Shown one piece after another: positions 35,167 through 49,600 of a DNA stretch of 64,000 nucleotides. The DNA is from Lingula anatina (Eukaryota; Brachiopoda; Lingulata; Lingulida; Lingulidae): the NCBI RefSeq assembly GCF_001039355.2, contig NW_019775745.1:1-64000 (forward strand), read 5' to 3'. Made by a program: the position numbers and the translations under genes. Each line of letters starts with the position of its first letter. The first letter of the stretch is position 1. The notes under the pieces are model-generated. The model was not told where the DNA came from. It was given only the letters and a program-made list of their open reading frames with translations, and did not search any database.

Positions 35167-37335
35167 TGGATCTTTGTGTAGGGGAGTCAAAAGTATGAAA
35201 AATGACAAACAGACGTCGGAAATAGTACTACACTTTGACAGAAAATTGCTCCATTTTGTCGTTTTTTTTTTCTTTTAAAAGAGCAGGAAGAGAAAGTCCA
35301 GAAGCTGAGGGAAGGGCACGTGCCCACTGCCTCTTCAGGCGATGTTCTTATAACTTAATAATAAAAATTCAACGGTACGCAGCCAGTTAAATGATAATAG
35401 CAACATCAATTGAAAAAAGTGCAAAATGTAAAACTTTTAAGCATCACTTTGATGAAATCATTGTCAAGAAAAAAGAGTAAAACACAGAAGAAATAACGAA
35501 ATTAAAAAACGAAATACTTCTCCATTTTCTAAGTAGATCATGATCCAAGCAGCTGAGGTTTGAAAAACTTCTTCACGCGAGTACTTAATATAAAATCCCA
35601 ACAATGCAGCGGTGGGTTTAGGGGGGTGCCAGGGGGGGTCCTGACCCCTTTATCGATTTATGGTCCCCTCTTGAATTTTTTCTAAAATTTTATCAAATTC
35701 CTATCATGCGCCATTTGCAGTGGAATTAGAGTAGATTCATATATAGATAAACCAAAGAAGAGGAAGATATATACAATGTGCATTACTCTAAAAAGAAGGA
35801 AAGATAGATATATTACTTAAAAATAGCTATTCAGTGGCAAAAGAACTCATATTACTGACCAAGAAAACAGATCAATCTATTATCCCTGACAAATGTACAT
35901 TTGGTCTACTGACGTCGTACAGCAAAAAAGAGGTTGATTGCATTTAATAACGATCACGCCGTGGCTATAGCATTCATAGTGCACAGGGGATAAGTTTGTT
36001 TTTTTTTTTAATTGTAATCAACTGTTAGGCATATTCTTAACTGTTGTCATTGCCAAAGAGCCTAGGAGAAATCATTCTTGAGAAACGGGTGAAGGGTGAA
36101 TTGTCGCTAATAGCTTATAGATCGGACAACATAGCCTGCATGAAAATTGAAGGGTACGAGAAGTGGATAGTAATCCTCGAAGGACACCCAAATTTGTCAG
36201 TTCAACATACTCACACTTCTCCTTCTACATGATCTCATGCCAGTTTGCTTTATAGTTAATGCAAAGAGTTTGCGCTGGATATGAGCAAACGATAACGGGT
36301 TAAGTTGTGTCAGCCACAACGGAAACCTAGAGTAAAGACAGATTGAGTAAGAGAATAAAAATCTGAGGAAATAAAACCAGTCATAATTTTAAAACTTTTA
36401 GATCCTATTTATTAAACATCCTGTTGAATCATTTTTTTAATGAGTCACGACCATCACATACGTTGCTATTAATAAATAATTTCAAAAAGTTAATACATTA
36501 AGTTAATAGCACTATCTATTAATGTTTCTTATAATATGTGGTGCTTGTTTAATGCCCAGACATACGCCCTCCCCTCTGATAAAATCGCCTTCTTCGTGTG
36601 CTTTATGCAACATTTCTAATTTATCTGCGTCAATATTTTTCCATGCCACCTTAAACAAGGTGTTCTTTGGTGGTGGGCGTAACGCGTGTACGTAAGTTGT
36701 AAACGGGTATTAAAAAGGAATTCACGCTTAGATGACAGGTTTTGCGATAGGTCAGCACGCAAGAGTACTTCAAAATCAAAATGAATGTCCGTTGGATGCA
36801 AGCAACCCATTCCCCATCCTCTGTATATAAACCAGACTGGGCTAACAGTACCACATGGCATTGGGAGTAGGGGTGCTATCCGTTACCGCCCACCCCTCGT
36901 TTCCCCTCCGCATCCTCGTTCTTCTGCATGAATTATACTGGCACAGATGAACAATAAACACTCATATCTCAGTTTATTTAAACCAAATAAATATCTACTT
37001 AACTCTAACTGAAAATACATTGAAACAGTTGTGTTTGAGATGTCTTGGCACGAATTGTAGTATACGCACGGCGGCGGTCATTGCATTATATATGCTACAC
37101 CCGTGGTGGCGGTCAGTGCGTTAAATGAGACGAAGAAAATACAATCTGAGCATGCAATAACCCTTGGTAAAATTGCAGTGCACACTTGCAGCAACAATCA
37201 AAATCTAAATATCGTGAAAATAAATCAGAGACTACTTTTGGTTTAGATGAATAATGAGGGAATACACTGCAGAAACCAAAGATAGCAACATGCTCTCTGA
37301 AAATATGTCTGGATACATAAGAATTTGGGTATAAG

Positions 37336-37375
<40 letters not shown>

Positions 37376-37896
37376 AGACTTGACATTAAATATGGACTAA
37401 TTCAGTTTCAAAGGTATGCCTTATAGAATTCTTGGTTTAAAAAACCCTGGCCTGCTAGTTGACACCAAAATTTACTCTAGCAACACACAAGAAATGTAAA
37501 AAAAAAAAAAATGGAGAAAAAGCACTTATTTTCTCTCACTGCACTACATTCGTCTATAAAAATCGGTGATTGGTCCATTTAGTGGTTTCTGCCCTTCATG
37601 ATCACTCACTCGTTTTCTGCTCGAATGTGGAACTTTCTGGCGATTGTTTTCTCCCTCAGTCTGGTCACCGCTTTTTCTTGTTTTCATATGCTTAATAACC
37701 AGAAAACGAATGTCAACAATCTGTCATTTAACCCTCTTTGTTCAGGAACGCTGGAACTGAGTAAGACCCCGTAAATATACACATTTAAAAAAGAAAATAT
37801 TTCGCTCATTTGAGGTATTGAAATCTGAATACAGACACATAATCTATGCATTCCCTTAAACATATAATAATAATAATAATAAGAATAATAATAATA

Positions 37897-37944
<48 letters not shown>

Positions 37945-40150
37945 GAGTCTGTATTTAATTAAAGTACCCTCACTGAAACACGTTAGATAACATGAAACCA
38001 CAAAAATATATTTACTAAAACAAATTGTCCATAAAAAAAAACCCTGTCTTCTGTAAGAATATATGGATAAATATCACTCAAACTGAAAAGTCAATCTAAT
38101 GACATAGTAAACAAATTTTTTCAAATGTAGAACCACAAATATAGCTAACTAAAACAATTTTTTGATAAACAGACACACGAGTCAATAACTTTAATTAAGT
38201 TAAATAAGATAAAATATATTTATGTTAATCTCCATTTTGCCTGCATACTTATAAATCATCATCAGACAAACATCATTCTTCCTGGAGACAGTATGCTGAC
38301 AGAGTACACTGCAACACTGTCATCTATCGTTACCCTACATGTATATGATGCACTAGTAAGGAGTTTAAATGGTGGATTTTCGTGGTGAGGTTATTCCATG
38401 TTCAGTATGTGCATGTATTTGTGCATTACACCATGCAACTCAGAGAAACAAGGCAAGCATATATTACTTGTTTTAGAAAGTATACATACAGTTAAAGCAC
38501 AATTTATTACATCCTTATGTATTATGGTGTAATATTGGCCGCAAATCCAATTGTGTCAGCTTGCTGAATTATTTATGGAAAGTTGCTACAGTCTGATGCT
38601 CAGCAGTTCTGTAAAAATATTGTTGTACTGGCGAATCCATTTAAGAAAATAGTTTGATATGTTGCACTTCTCATCTGAACGTCAGGTGAAACGTTTAAGG
38701 AATTTACCACGAGAAGACAGTCAATATTTGACAAACTGTCACCTGCTTCACAGATATTATACATGATACAATATAAAGGCAGCGCTTTACAATATTACAC
38801 CAGCACGTAGCTGAAGATACATTTCTCATTGACCGCAAATAGGTTAACCCAGTAACGGGTTGCTCATATGGCATAATACGACTCTGATCTGTTCTATTTC
38901 ACCTGTATTTGTATTCTGTACCTACAATATAACGGGGAGTTATTTGCAATTAGAGAGGAAATATTCACCAAAAGGAATCTGCTCAATGGCCACGAGGGTA
39001 AGCACGAGGCAGAGTAAATATGTCGTGACCTGAAAAGACGTAGATTTGTGGTTCTGTATGATAAAAGCCAAGTACTGTCATTAAGTGATGGCGATGAAGA
39101 AAAATGTGAAAACCAAGTTGGTGAAAACCGATGTAGAAAGACTAAGCAGAAACACGTTCATTTGGCCTCATTTTAACATTTTTTTTAAATTTTGATAACC
39201 AATCTTAGATGATAGAAATGTCAGACTGAGCCTAGAGAGATCCAACATCTAAAGTTATGACTGTCTAAGATAATACCGATGTTAACAGATAATTTAATCT
39301 TGAAATTAGATAGCGTACATGACGCCGGTTTAATTATTTATACACTGATATATTTATGTTCAAAGATTATGGACAAATAGAAGCTGTCCCACCCATCCAC
39401 ATCATTATAGATATGCGAGGTCATTGCTTTTTTCATCATATTGTACCTCTCCTCATATCAACAATCTTCAGATGAAAGAGAATACACTGCTGAAACCAGC
39501 GATAGCAACACATGCTCTATGAAAATATGTATTGATACATAACGTGGAGACTAATAGAATGGGTGTAAGCTGCTGCTGCTACTGCTACTACTCCTACTAC
39601 TATCCACAACCAAGTGGTCGTAATTGCACTATGTTGATTTTCTCCTATTATTTTCACTTTTGTAAATATTCCGCAGGGTGAAAGCTAGCCGAAGTTAAGA
39701 AATGAACACGTTCAGGTATGCCTTCGTAGCATTGATTGAAAAAAAACACATCTGTGTAATTTTTATATTCTAATTAAGTTTAAATCTTTCTGATTACATG
39801 TATGTGTGTGTCTTAAAAATGCTTCAGTATCAGTCTATAAGTGAGAAAAGACTGGCCCGACCCTCACCAGCTCTGAACTAGTGTTTGCCAGGGGTAGGGG
39901 GTAAAGGGTATCAGGAATGAATGTCTATTTTTCTCTAATGTCCTACATGAGATGACGAAAATGACCTAAAATCTGCTAAATTGTTACATTCAGTATATGC
40001 AAAAGAGTGAGAGGTATCTTCTAAAATGTGACACAATTATTGTTATTTTATGTATTTTAAGTAATATTTGATACTTACCCCTTCCCGGAATATCGTAAAA
40101 AGAAGGTGTGTCAATATAATAGTGTGATTAACTTATCCCCCCAAATCAGG
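34760..40150. repeat. Large spacer duplication, copy 2
   Basis: Counterpart of 28773-34717. It lacks the 29628 transposon and the 70-base filler at 31171, and keeps a segment near 36018-36125 missing from copy 1. AT repeats are at 35105-35164, a TAC run near 37338-37375, and AAT/ATT at 37864-37943. No gene was recognised. Confidence 0.7.
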
Positions 40151-41069
40151 AAAATAATACTGCATTCACACGTGCAGTCTATTTGAAGAATCTACGAAGT
40201 GGACAAAACCACAGTTTTCATCCCAACTCACGAGCAACGTTAACGTTCAAATACAAGAGCTGTCTCTCCAGTACAGGTAAATTTCTCCCTAACCACAAAT
40301 AGGTTAACGCGGTAACACATAACTTATATGGCTTGATTAGATACATGGTACTAATATTCTGTATTTAAAATACTGTAACTTACAACAGATTGTCATTTTT
40401 AAAATACAATAATTTAAGAATATTTATTTTTTGTTACATGACTACGAAGGAGGGGTAGGGCCTAACAATTTTGATGTATTCTGTATACATGTAAATTGGA
40501 TCTTATTTTATAATAATAGGGCAACGTTGTAATTTTAATTGTATTTGATCAATTGTATTTGGATTGTGCAAATCAAGAAGAGGAAGACAAACAGAGAAAG
40601 ACTGACAAAGGAACCTTAATGCTCATTTTGAAATGCTAAGTATTAAAAAAAATCAATATTTCTGGTGTATTTATGGTCCCATCGTATACTAAAATATCAT
40701 TTTACTTTTAAATCACTTAAACGGTTTCAGAATATGATTTAAAAGTTGATTTTCCACAAATGCAGAGTTCCCTTTGACACTTAAGATACATTTAATCTCT
40801 AATTTGATAGAACACAGTAAAATTGATTTAATGATTTAGCCTTTGAGGGTTTTATGTTCAACGTTTACCACAAATGGGGTTTTACTGGCTCACTTCAATA
40901 AATATGCGACGTCTTTGCTATTACCATCATATTTTACCTCAGCTCCTAAACACTAATTAAAATCTTCAGATGAAGCGGAATACACTAAAAAAAGAAAAGG
41001 AAACATTTGGTCATTGAAAGTAGATTTTGCTACCCGTGAATCATTATGGAGTGACCGAAGGATGGGGAT
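40150..41069. repeat. End of block series with block R, copy B
   Basis: Contains the CTCCAGTACAGGTAAATTTC segment (near 40269) and block R with ATGCGACGTCTTTGCTATT near 40905. Non-coding as far as I can see. Confidence 0.6.
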
Positions 41070-43062
41070 TACAGGTGTAACATGAAAATCTGACTCCCCC
41101 CCCATGAAAATTTGACTCCCCCTCCACAAAACTTCATAAATCTTATTTTAATTTGAGTATATGACTCTGATCTTGTAGTATATAAAATGGAGGATACATT
41201 GGCACTTTTTTGTAGTTTGCAGGTGAAGTTTTTCATGAAAAAATAAGAAAATTAAAAATGTGCACATAATGAAAATCTGACTCCCCCATGAAAATTTGAC
41301 TCCCCCTCCACAAAACTTCATAAATCTTGTTTTATTTTGAGTATATGACTGTGATCTTGTAGTATGTAAAATGGAGGACATATCAGCACATTTTTTGTAG
41401 TTTGCAGGTGAAAATTTTCATGAAAATTAATAATGTGCACTTAACCGCCCATTGCCTCCCCTATGAAAACGCTATCTATTTCATATTTGATAATCATTTC
41501 AACACCATCCTAAACTTTTACTACATGAAGATTATATTGGAAATATTTAAAAGTTTGATGGTAAAATATTGGGTGGAAAAGCAAAAAAAAAAAAAAAAAA
41601 AACATGAAAAATAAGAAAATTAAAAATGTGCATTTTATCACCCAATGACTCCCCAATGAAAAAGCTATCTATCTAATATTTGATCATCATTTCAACACCT
41701 TTCCTTTTAGGATACTTTATGAAAAATATATTCTGATATGACACATAACAATTTTCATTTTCATATAGCTTAGTGTGCAAAGTTATCATTATTTATATAC
41801 AATGAAAACTTTGTGGAAAATAGTGATATAATGACTGAATATAAAATAATTGTCCTTTTCATGGGTGTAAAAATAAATATTATACTGAATTTCTCACTAT
41901 TTTTAAATTTCGAACACTTTTTGCAAAACTTTTTACCCACAAAAATTTAAATACTTCCAAATATGTTCTCCATAAAGAAAACTAAAAAGTAAAAACATTT
42001 AAATGTGTGCTAAATATGAAATAAGTGCTTTTAACTAGATGAGTCAAATTCCAACGGGTACAAGAATGCAAATTTATTATCCATTTAAAATCATCAATCC
42101 CTATTTTTCATTCAGCTTTGGGAAAAAATGGGAAAAACAACAGCAAATATAAAATGGGGCCTTTTCCTAATTGGAACCTATAGGAGTCCAAATCCCATGC
42201 ATATGAAAATGAAGATTTTCATAATTTTTTTCATTTATTTTCACCCAGTATTTTTCAATAAAACTTTTAAATATTTCCAATAATTTTTTTCATAAAGTAT
42301 CCTAAAAGAAAAGCTGTCAGAATGATCAAATATCAAATAAATAGCTTTTTCTTAGGGGAGTCATTGGGTGTTAGAATACAAATCCTTAATTTTTCTTATT
42401 TTCATGTGTTTTTTTTTTTTTATTATTATTATTTTTTTTTCACTCAGTTTTTTAACCATCACACTTTCAAGTACTTTCAATAAATTCTTCATAAAGTATC
42501 CTCAAAGAAAAGCTGTCAGAATGATCATGAAATATCAAATAAATAGCTTTTTCATAGGGGAGTCATTGGGTGTTAGAATATATATTTTTAATTTTTATTT
42601 TTAATGTGTTTTTTTACTCACCCAATTTTTTACCATCAAACTTTCAAGTACTTCCAATATGATCTTCATAAAGTATCCTTAAGGGAAAGATGTTGAAATG
42701 GTCATCAAGTGCCAATGTATCCTCCATTTTACATACTACAAGATCACAGTCATATACTCAAAATAAAATAAGATTTATGAAGTTTTGTGGAGGGGGAGTC
42801 AATTTTTCACGGGTAAACCAGATTCTCATTATGTGCACATTTTTAATAACCTTTTCTTTTTTTTCATGAAAATTTTCACCTGCAAACTACAAAAAAGTTC
42901 AATGTATCCTCCATTATGCATACTATAAGATCAAAGTCATTTACTCAAATAAAATGATATTAATGAATGTTTTATTTTAGGGGGGGGGAGTCACATTTTC
43001 ATGATGAAAATCTGACTGGGAGTCACATTTTAGGGGAGTCAGATTTTCATGGTACACCTGTA
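41070..43062. mobile_element. Large foldback DNA element
   Basis: The ends are TACAGGTGTAACATGAAAAT and, inverted, TACAGGTGTACCATGAAAAT, continuing with CTGACTCCCC. Internal segments recur inverted: AAATGGAGGATACATTGGCA on the left against its complement near 42712, and GATACTTTATGAAAAATATA against AAAGTATCCTAAAAGAAAAG. The right half also has three tandem blocks of about 190 bases around CATAAAGTATCC. The paralogous site near 59400 lacks it. No transposase was seen. Confidence 0.8.
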
Positions 43063-43990
43063 CGAGACAAATAAACTAGCAACGCGCGTCTTTGTATAGC
43101 TAGCACAAAACCGTGAAACAGCTTAAACAAGCATGGAATTGGTCAGAATTCTAAACAAAAAGGCCCGATTAAGAATAAAATAGAAATTAAAAAAATCTTG
43201 AAGCCGAAAAACTTTCATACCGTTGGCTTACGACCAACATGGACGTAGGCCCTCATCAGACAGATGTGAGAAGATGTTTCTCACTGACCGCTAGGGGGAT
43301 CCAGGTTGGACTTTTATCTTAAAAGTTTTTGGGCTAGTGTTTGATATGGTTCATTTATTATGAAATTATGAAGTTGCAGAAACTCAGCCTGAGGATACAA
43401 ATGGTGCAATGGTGCAATTTGGTACGGTTTAGAACTAAGATTCACCCAGTCATGTCATTATGATTTTAAGAGAGGATCATTGTTTTTTTTTTTTTTTTTT
43501 TTTCTTTAGAAATCAAAGGGGGTCAGGACCCCCCTTGACCCGCTCTAAATCTGCCACTGCATTAGATAAATAAACTTCTCTTCTCTTAGTAACATTACAG
43601 TTGTTTCCCAAAAAGGACCAAACGACTTAGAAAAACTTTTTACTGCCCACACACGTACCAGTGAACTGTGGCTATTCATGAACCTTCAACTTTCAAAAGA
43701 CTGAAGAACAATATCTTTTATTCTTACTATTTTTTAAATATTTATTTCAAAGGTTACTTAAATCTAATTCCATTTTAATACTTTATCTCTATATTTCATA
43801 TACACATTCAAAAATATTACTTCCTCTTAATCGTTCTTATCTATGAAATGTGATAAAATTTATAGCGTAAATAGGAAAATGTCTAAGCATATAACTCTAA
43901 CTGAACATATGAATGATAAGATGTCGCGCATGTACAGTGTGGAATATACATGGGCGTAATAAGATTGAAAAATTAAGACTTACTTTACCT
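43063..43990. other. Spacer with hammerhead-like and CAGTGGCGG-family remnants
   Basis: At 43190-43330 the - strand has CTGATGA (43253-43259) and GTAA where GAAA is expected, a degraded hammerhead-like core. 43421-43561 is an inverted, truncated CAGTGGCGG-family copy containing TCTAAATCTGCCACTG. The rest matches 59690-59860. No gene was seen. Confidence 0.4.
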
Positions 43991-44000
43991 AACCACACAA

Positions 44001-44927
44001 AAATTTCTGCTTAAGACGGCTGAAACCCGCATTAATTAAGCTAGAATGTCTTCAAAAATACTAAATATTTCAACCATTAGGTAAAATCACTGATCAAGAA
44101 TGCATTTCCGTGTTCTTTGTGGTTTAATTAAGAAAGGCTTCTCGATTTTAGTGGATGGATCGAAGATTTTCTGAAATCTCCTGAGGGGGGGGGGGGGGGG
44201 GAATAGCAACAAGACATCAATACTGAAGGATTGTTGATGTTGATCGTTGATGTGAGTGGACGGGGACAAAAAATAAACCCTTGGTTTTTATGGTCCCCTC
44301 GTATGATTATTTTTGTCTGATGTCTGGGTTGACATTCAGTTTGCGAATTATAACTCACTGAGCAACATACTTGTAATGTTGTGAGGCAATGAAACTGGTT
44401 GACTGAGAAAGAAAAGACGAGAGAATTGGTCTGCTCAAAGGCATTACTCAAGCATAACATGGCGCTGACTGGCAGATTCGAGCACCACTATAACATAAAG
44501 CAATTTCGCCCATATCTTAATATTCTGCTCTACATTGGGGTCACAGTTTACAAAGTTTTTCTAATGATCTAAAGTTTCTTTAATGTCTAGAATATATAGT
44601 TTTGTGGTAGATAAGCAATTTACAACTACAATGTTTTAAAATGAAACATGTGAACTAGATTCAGGCCCGTAGCTAGCAGTTTCAAAAGGGTGGGTCCTTT
44701 TTACTGGAACCATCGTGCACCTTGAAAACAATTTATGCAGAACGGACCTTATCCAGGCATAAAGGGCATTTTTTCGAACCCCCAACCCGCCCAGGTTTCG
44801 GGCCTGAGATTATTTAACTGTCAGCGTAGAAGATCTCACCTGCAGCAAAATGACAAAGACCACCATAGCATGCGTTGAAATTCACTGTAAAAACTGAATA
44901 AGAGAGATATTAAATACACCTTGAGAT

Positions 44928-44967
<40 letters not shown>

Positions 44968-45020
44968 GTTATTTTTATTTGTAAAACCCACAACTCATCT
45001 GCATTAACCTACACACCTTA
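44001..45020. repeat. 5' flanking block of unit C
   Basis: Starts CTTAAGACGGCTGAAACCCG (44000-44019) and aligns with the blocks before genes A, B and D. A TC tract of about 34 bases is at 44932-44965. No gene was recognised. Confidence 0.75.
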
Positions 45021-45029
45021 ATAGAACGA

Positions 45030-45095
45030 GCATGCGCACTCTCAGTTTGTCAACGTGGAGAATTGCTACGTGCCCATCTTTAAAAGTTGTATAAA
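45030..45095 (+). promoter_or_regulatory. Core promoter of VWD-C
   Basis: GCATGCGCA at 45030-45038 and TATAAA at 45090-45095, same spacing as in A. Confidence 0.7.
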
Positions 45096-45183
45096 TAAGA
45101 AGAAAGGGACAAAGAGCGTCGCAGTTGCCATTTCTTCTCGCAGTCTGCAACACATTCGACAAGAAAAGAGTATTCTCTTGAAG

Positions 45184-45370
45184 ATGACAAGACAAACAGG
45201 CGTGGCCGTGCTTCTGATCATCGCTTTGACGACGGTGACATCCGTTACTGGCGCTGGTCCCATCCCTCTTACTCCGGAGGAAGAGGCGCAAAGAGACGCT
45301 GCTGCGGCTGATATGGCTACCCTTCCAATCGAGCATCAAATGCTACCTGGACTGCCCCCTGGTCCAATAC
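45184..45370 (+). CDS. VWD-C exon 1
   Basis: ATG at 45184; ends ATAC before GTAAGT (45371), phase 1, 62 codons plus one base. The linker reads DMATLPIEHQMLPGLPPGPI. Confidence 0.85.
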
Positions 45371-46637
45371 GTAAGTTTCATTTTTTCACTACAATTGCAA
45401 AAGTGACCGAATATGAAAATGAAAATTAATCGTTGATGACTTTAATGTAGTTGTTGGTAAGAATTTCATTCTGTTGCAGCTTTCAACTAATTTGAATAAC
45501 TAACGCTACCGTATTACAGAGATTATATTATCAAGTGTTATACTTTCAAGTATTTGGTTGAGATTTTAAGTTCTCAAAAGTGTGTTTTACTTAAATTATT
45601 AAATCTGTATTTCTTGTAACGAAACAAATCCAACATGTTGCCTATAATTTATATTTAAAGAAAGAAAGAAAGTTAGTCAAAGATAAAATTCTTCAGGAAA
45701 TCATGACTGTGTACATCAAATGTTTTTGTTTTTTTTTTTTTTTTTAGAAACATGACCAATGTTATCTTTTTGCTGTATTACTTAGTTTAATAATATTTCG
45801 TGTAAAATTTGACAGATATTACATAAATTGAGAATTTCAGCTCACACATTAATGAAATAAAACGGTAGACAGTAATATACACCGAATTATGAGACATTGC
45901 ACATTTTATGTAGCACAGGTGAATTTTAGGTAATTTTATTCTATATTGACATGTCCTTGTTATTCCGATTTAAGAAAACCGTACATAAAGTGTTACCTGC
46001 ACTATTAGATGACACCTTCAGTATACAATTTTGCAAAATTGTCGTCTTCAAACAATGATAAAGAAACTGGAAATCTAGGTAGACTGCGATTTCTCACACT
46101 TCTTCACAAGGAGGAGTTAGTGAAAGGGGCCAGCAGAGGGCTAGGTGGTACTGTATGACAAATAAGATGACTATAGTTTGAAAGTTATTGGGTTTACTAC
46201 TTTCGAACAGCTGTTCAAATCGTGTATCATGCCTATCATGCCTATGGGGGTTTTGGTCACTTCCGGCTATATTGAAAATATACAATTACGAGCTGTTGGG
46301 TTTTATATTGGAGTACACAGATTTACACCAATATTAGCACTTTACGGTGAAGTCGGTTGGATGCTACTAGTTTACATTCAATGAATGTTCATAATTAGAT
46401 ACTGGAATAATATTAATAGCCAATTAATAGCCATGGATAACAACAGACTTGCCAAGAGATTGTTTGAGTACTTAGAGCTGACACATGGGGAAATGATCCA
46501 ATTATACAAGGTGTTATGGAAAAAAACAACATCTGGAAAAGCCAACGCTAAGAACATATACGCTTTAAAATAAAGACCTTCAGTTGTGAGTGATATGTTA
46601 GGCTGTCTATGGGTAAGACATTAAGATCAGTACCAAT

Positions 46638-46678
<41 letters not shown>

Positions 46679-49600
46679 TTATTCGAGCATTAAATGTGAC
46701 AGTTACATTTGTTAGCCCTCTTTACTACAAATAGATAAATAAATGAATAGATAGTTACAAATCAATATGGATTACTACTTATACAGTGTTTAAAAATACT
46801 TATTACAATTGTAAATAGTTCAATACACTGGGAGAACACACATTTTACTTTTATAGGCTTATAGCTATATGTATCTAATGTGCCATGCTTTTGGTACATA
46901 TAATATAGCAGGAAGAGGCTACTTCAGTGTGGCGGATGCTCATTTCTTTTTGAAATTGCCCTCTGGATGTATTTACCAACAGCGTGCAATTCTTTCTCAT
47001 TTTCTGGGCTTAATATGATTTTAACCTTCTCGTCACTGCTTGCTAGGTGATGTATGTCACATTTAGGGAATAGTTTTAACATGCCCTCCCTCTCTTTTAC
47101 ATGGTGCCTACATTCCAGAAGGAAATGCACTTCATCCTCGATTGCAGGACAGTGGGGACATAATCTTTCTTCGCGTGGTGTTTTAGGTCTGGTGTAGCGT
47201 CCTCTTTCCATTTCCAGATTATGATCACTGACTCTAATTTTAGCCACTTCCCTTTTTAATGACTGAGGGGCATTAGTCAGCAGGTACTTTTCAATTTCGT
47301 AGGACTTTTTTAAGACTATAAGTTTCTTAACTTGGTGCTTTGTGGATCAGTTAACTCTTCCCAGAACGTTTTTTCAATTTTAGCATTGATTTCTTCTTCA
47401 ATATTGCAATATGTGTGGATTTGCTGAACCCCTGGAATATTTCTACCGTGAAGATCCTAAGTTGTTAACATAGTATTAATCGAGCCTGGTAGATTTGGTA
47501 GAATTCCAAATCTTTGGCAACATCGTTGCACCTGTTTAACAATCTTAGAATATATAGGATAACGACCGAGCTCTGCACGACTCGCATTGTTGCTGGCGCG
47601 TTTACTTAAACCCAATGTCCATTTGCACATTCTCAAATGTGCTTGCTCAAAAGGCATTTGGTTAATTTTGTTTAGGGTCATTTTCTTTTCTTTGAATATT
47701 TCTTGGGCCCAAACTTCACAGCCATAAAGGAGTTTTGGCCTTACCACTTTGTCAAACAGTTTTAAATTTGGAGAGGTGAGGATAAGTTTTGTGACGAAAG
47801 TGCTCCTTTCTATAAGAACATTGCTTTCATTGCTTTCAATTTTAGATTTACTATTGCTTTTTTCATTGATCCAGTGTTAGTAAAGGTAATACCAAGGTAC
47901 GAATTTCCCCCCAATGCCCAGCTTGAGTAGTTTGAGGAAGAGTCCTTTCTGCCACACTGTGTCGAAGGCCTTTTCAAAATCAATAAAACATGCATGCACA
48001 TTTTTGTTCTTGCTTATGCTTCTGTTGATTAGTGACTTGAGAGGGTAAATGTGTAAATGGTTCTGTACCCCGGTCAAAAGGCCGGCTTGTTCTTGGCTCA
48101 ATTTGTCTTCAGCTTCAATATGCTTGCTTAATCTTGTAGCTAATATAACATTAAATAGTTTCCCCATACAACTGGTTATGCATATTCCTCTGTAGTTAGA
48201 GGGGTTGTTGCATTCCCCGGACTTGTATATTGGGATTATTATTCCCAAGTTCCATATTTCGGGAATTTCAGTACTTTCCAAAACTAAGTTGAAGAGCTTG
48301 GTGATGTCCCCTGTTAGGTACTCTTTACCTGCTTTCAACATCTCATTGGAGATTGCATCTTCACCTGGGGCCTTTCCATTCTTAAGTTTCTTTATTGCAT
48401 TTTTCACTTCACTTTTTGTGATGAGATTATCGAGGATTTGCACGCCAGGTAGTGCTTCCTGCTGTGCGATCTCTTTGTCTATTTCATTGTCACCCGTGTG
48501 GGTGTCCCACAGAGGTGTTGGAAATGTTGAAACCAGGCTTCTGCACTTATAAAGTTCCCACTTTTTTCAGTTTCTTTAAGGCTTTTCAGGGTCTGCCAAA
48601 AAGCTTTTGGGTTTTTCTTTTCAATACTGAGCATTTTTTCCAACAGAGCATCTTTGTATTCCTGTTTCTTTTGTTTTATCAATTGCTTGTACTTTTTGGT
48701 TGCTATATGATATATGTTTGTGATATAAATTGATTTTGTGGGTCTTTCTGTAATTGTTTTCCAAGCTGTTTAATATTTCTTCTGATTTCTGTGCTAGTTT
48801 TATCAAACCATGGATGTTGTTTAATCCTTTTGTTCTTTCTTCTACTTTTTTGCATACGCTTCTTTTATCTAAGAGCGTTATTTGCCGCATTTTCTATAAC
48901 CGATGCCACTGCAGAGCATAACTCACGAACACCATTTTTTTAAAGCTGGGAATTTGGTATGCTGTACATCACTAATAGTCGCCAGGCTCTCTTCACTTTC
49001 AAGGGCACTTAGGAATTTTTCAGGGGAGTCCTTGTCCCACGCATACCTATCATTTAGGTTTTTCACTATTTTAGTGTTATCTTTCTCTTGATAACCCACA
49101 CAATTAATTGCAAGATCTATCAAGCAGTGATCTGACAGCTAATCTTTGGGATGGACTGTGAAGAAACTAACCTTTCTGAGCATCCTGTCACTTACAATTG
49201 CGTAGTCAACCGTGCTACACCCTTGATTGTTAAAACGTGAAGTATCCCAAGGAATCACCCATTGTTCTTCCATTTACTATCCTAAGATTACTGCTAGCAC
49301 ACAATTCTAAGAGATTTCTACCTTGTGTATTGATGACTTTATCAAGGTTGCTTCTGTTTCTTATCTGACTGTCTGTGGCATAACTGTTAGGCACTGTTAT
49401 CCCAAAATCATTATCGTTTTTGATGAGATCAGGGAGGACACCTGTACGGGCATTGAATCTCCCATGAGGCATAGGTAACCTTGCTGCTGATAGAAAGCTA
49501 CTTCATTTTCAAAAAATGTCAAGGGTGGCTTCATCGGCTCTGCCACTGTTTGGTTTCAAATAGACTGCACAGATAAAAATATCATTTTCGAGGCCAAATT

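Noticed and set aside
37684-38001. 105-codon - strand frame with poly-Asn and poly-Tyr
   Set aside because: It is a translation of the AAT/ATT microsatellite.
45055-45183. N-terminal extension of VWD-C exon 1 beginning at 45055
   Set aside because: The frame is open by chance through the 5' UTR and TATA region; it would start upstream of the predicted transcription start.
48205-48733. + strand frames of 93 and 115 codons
   Set aside because: Antisense shadows of LINE ORF2.
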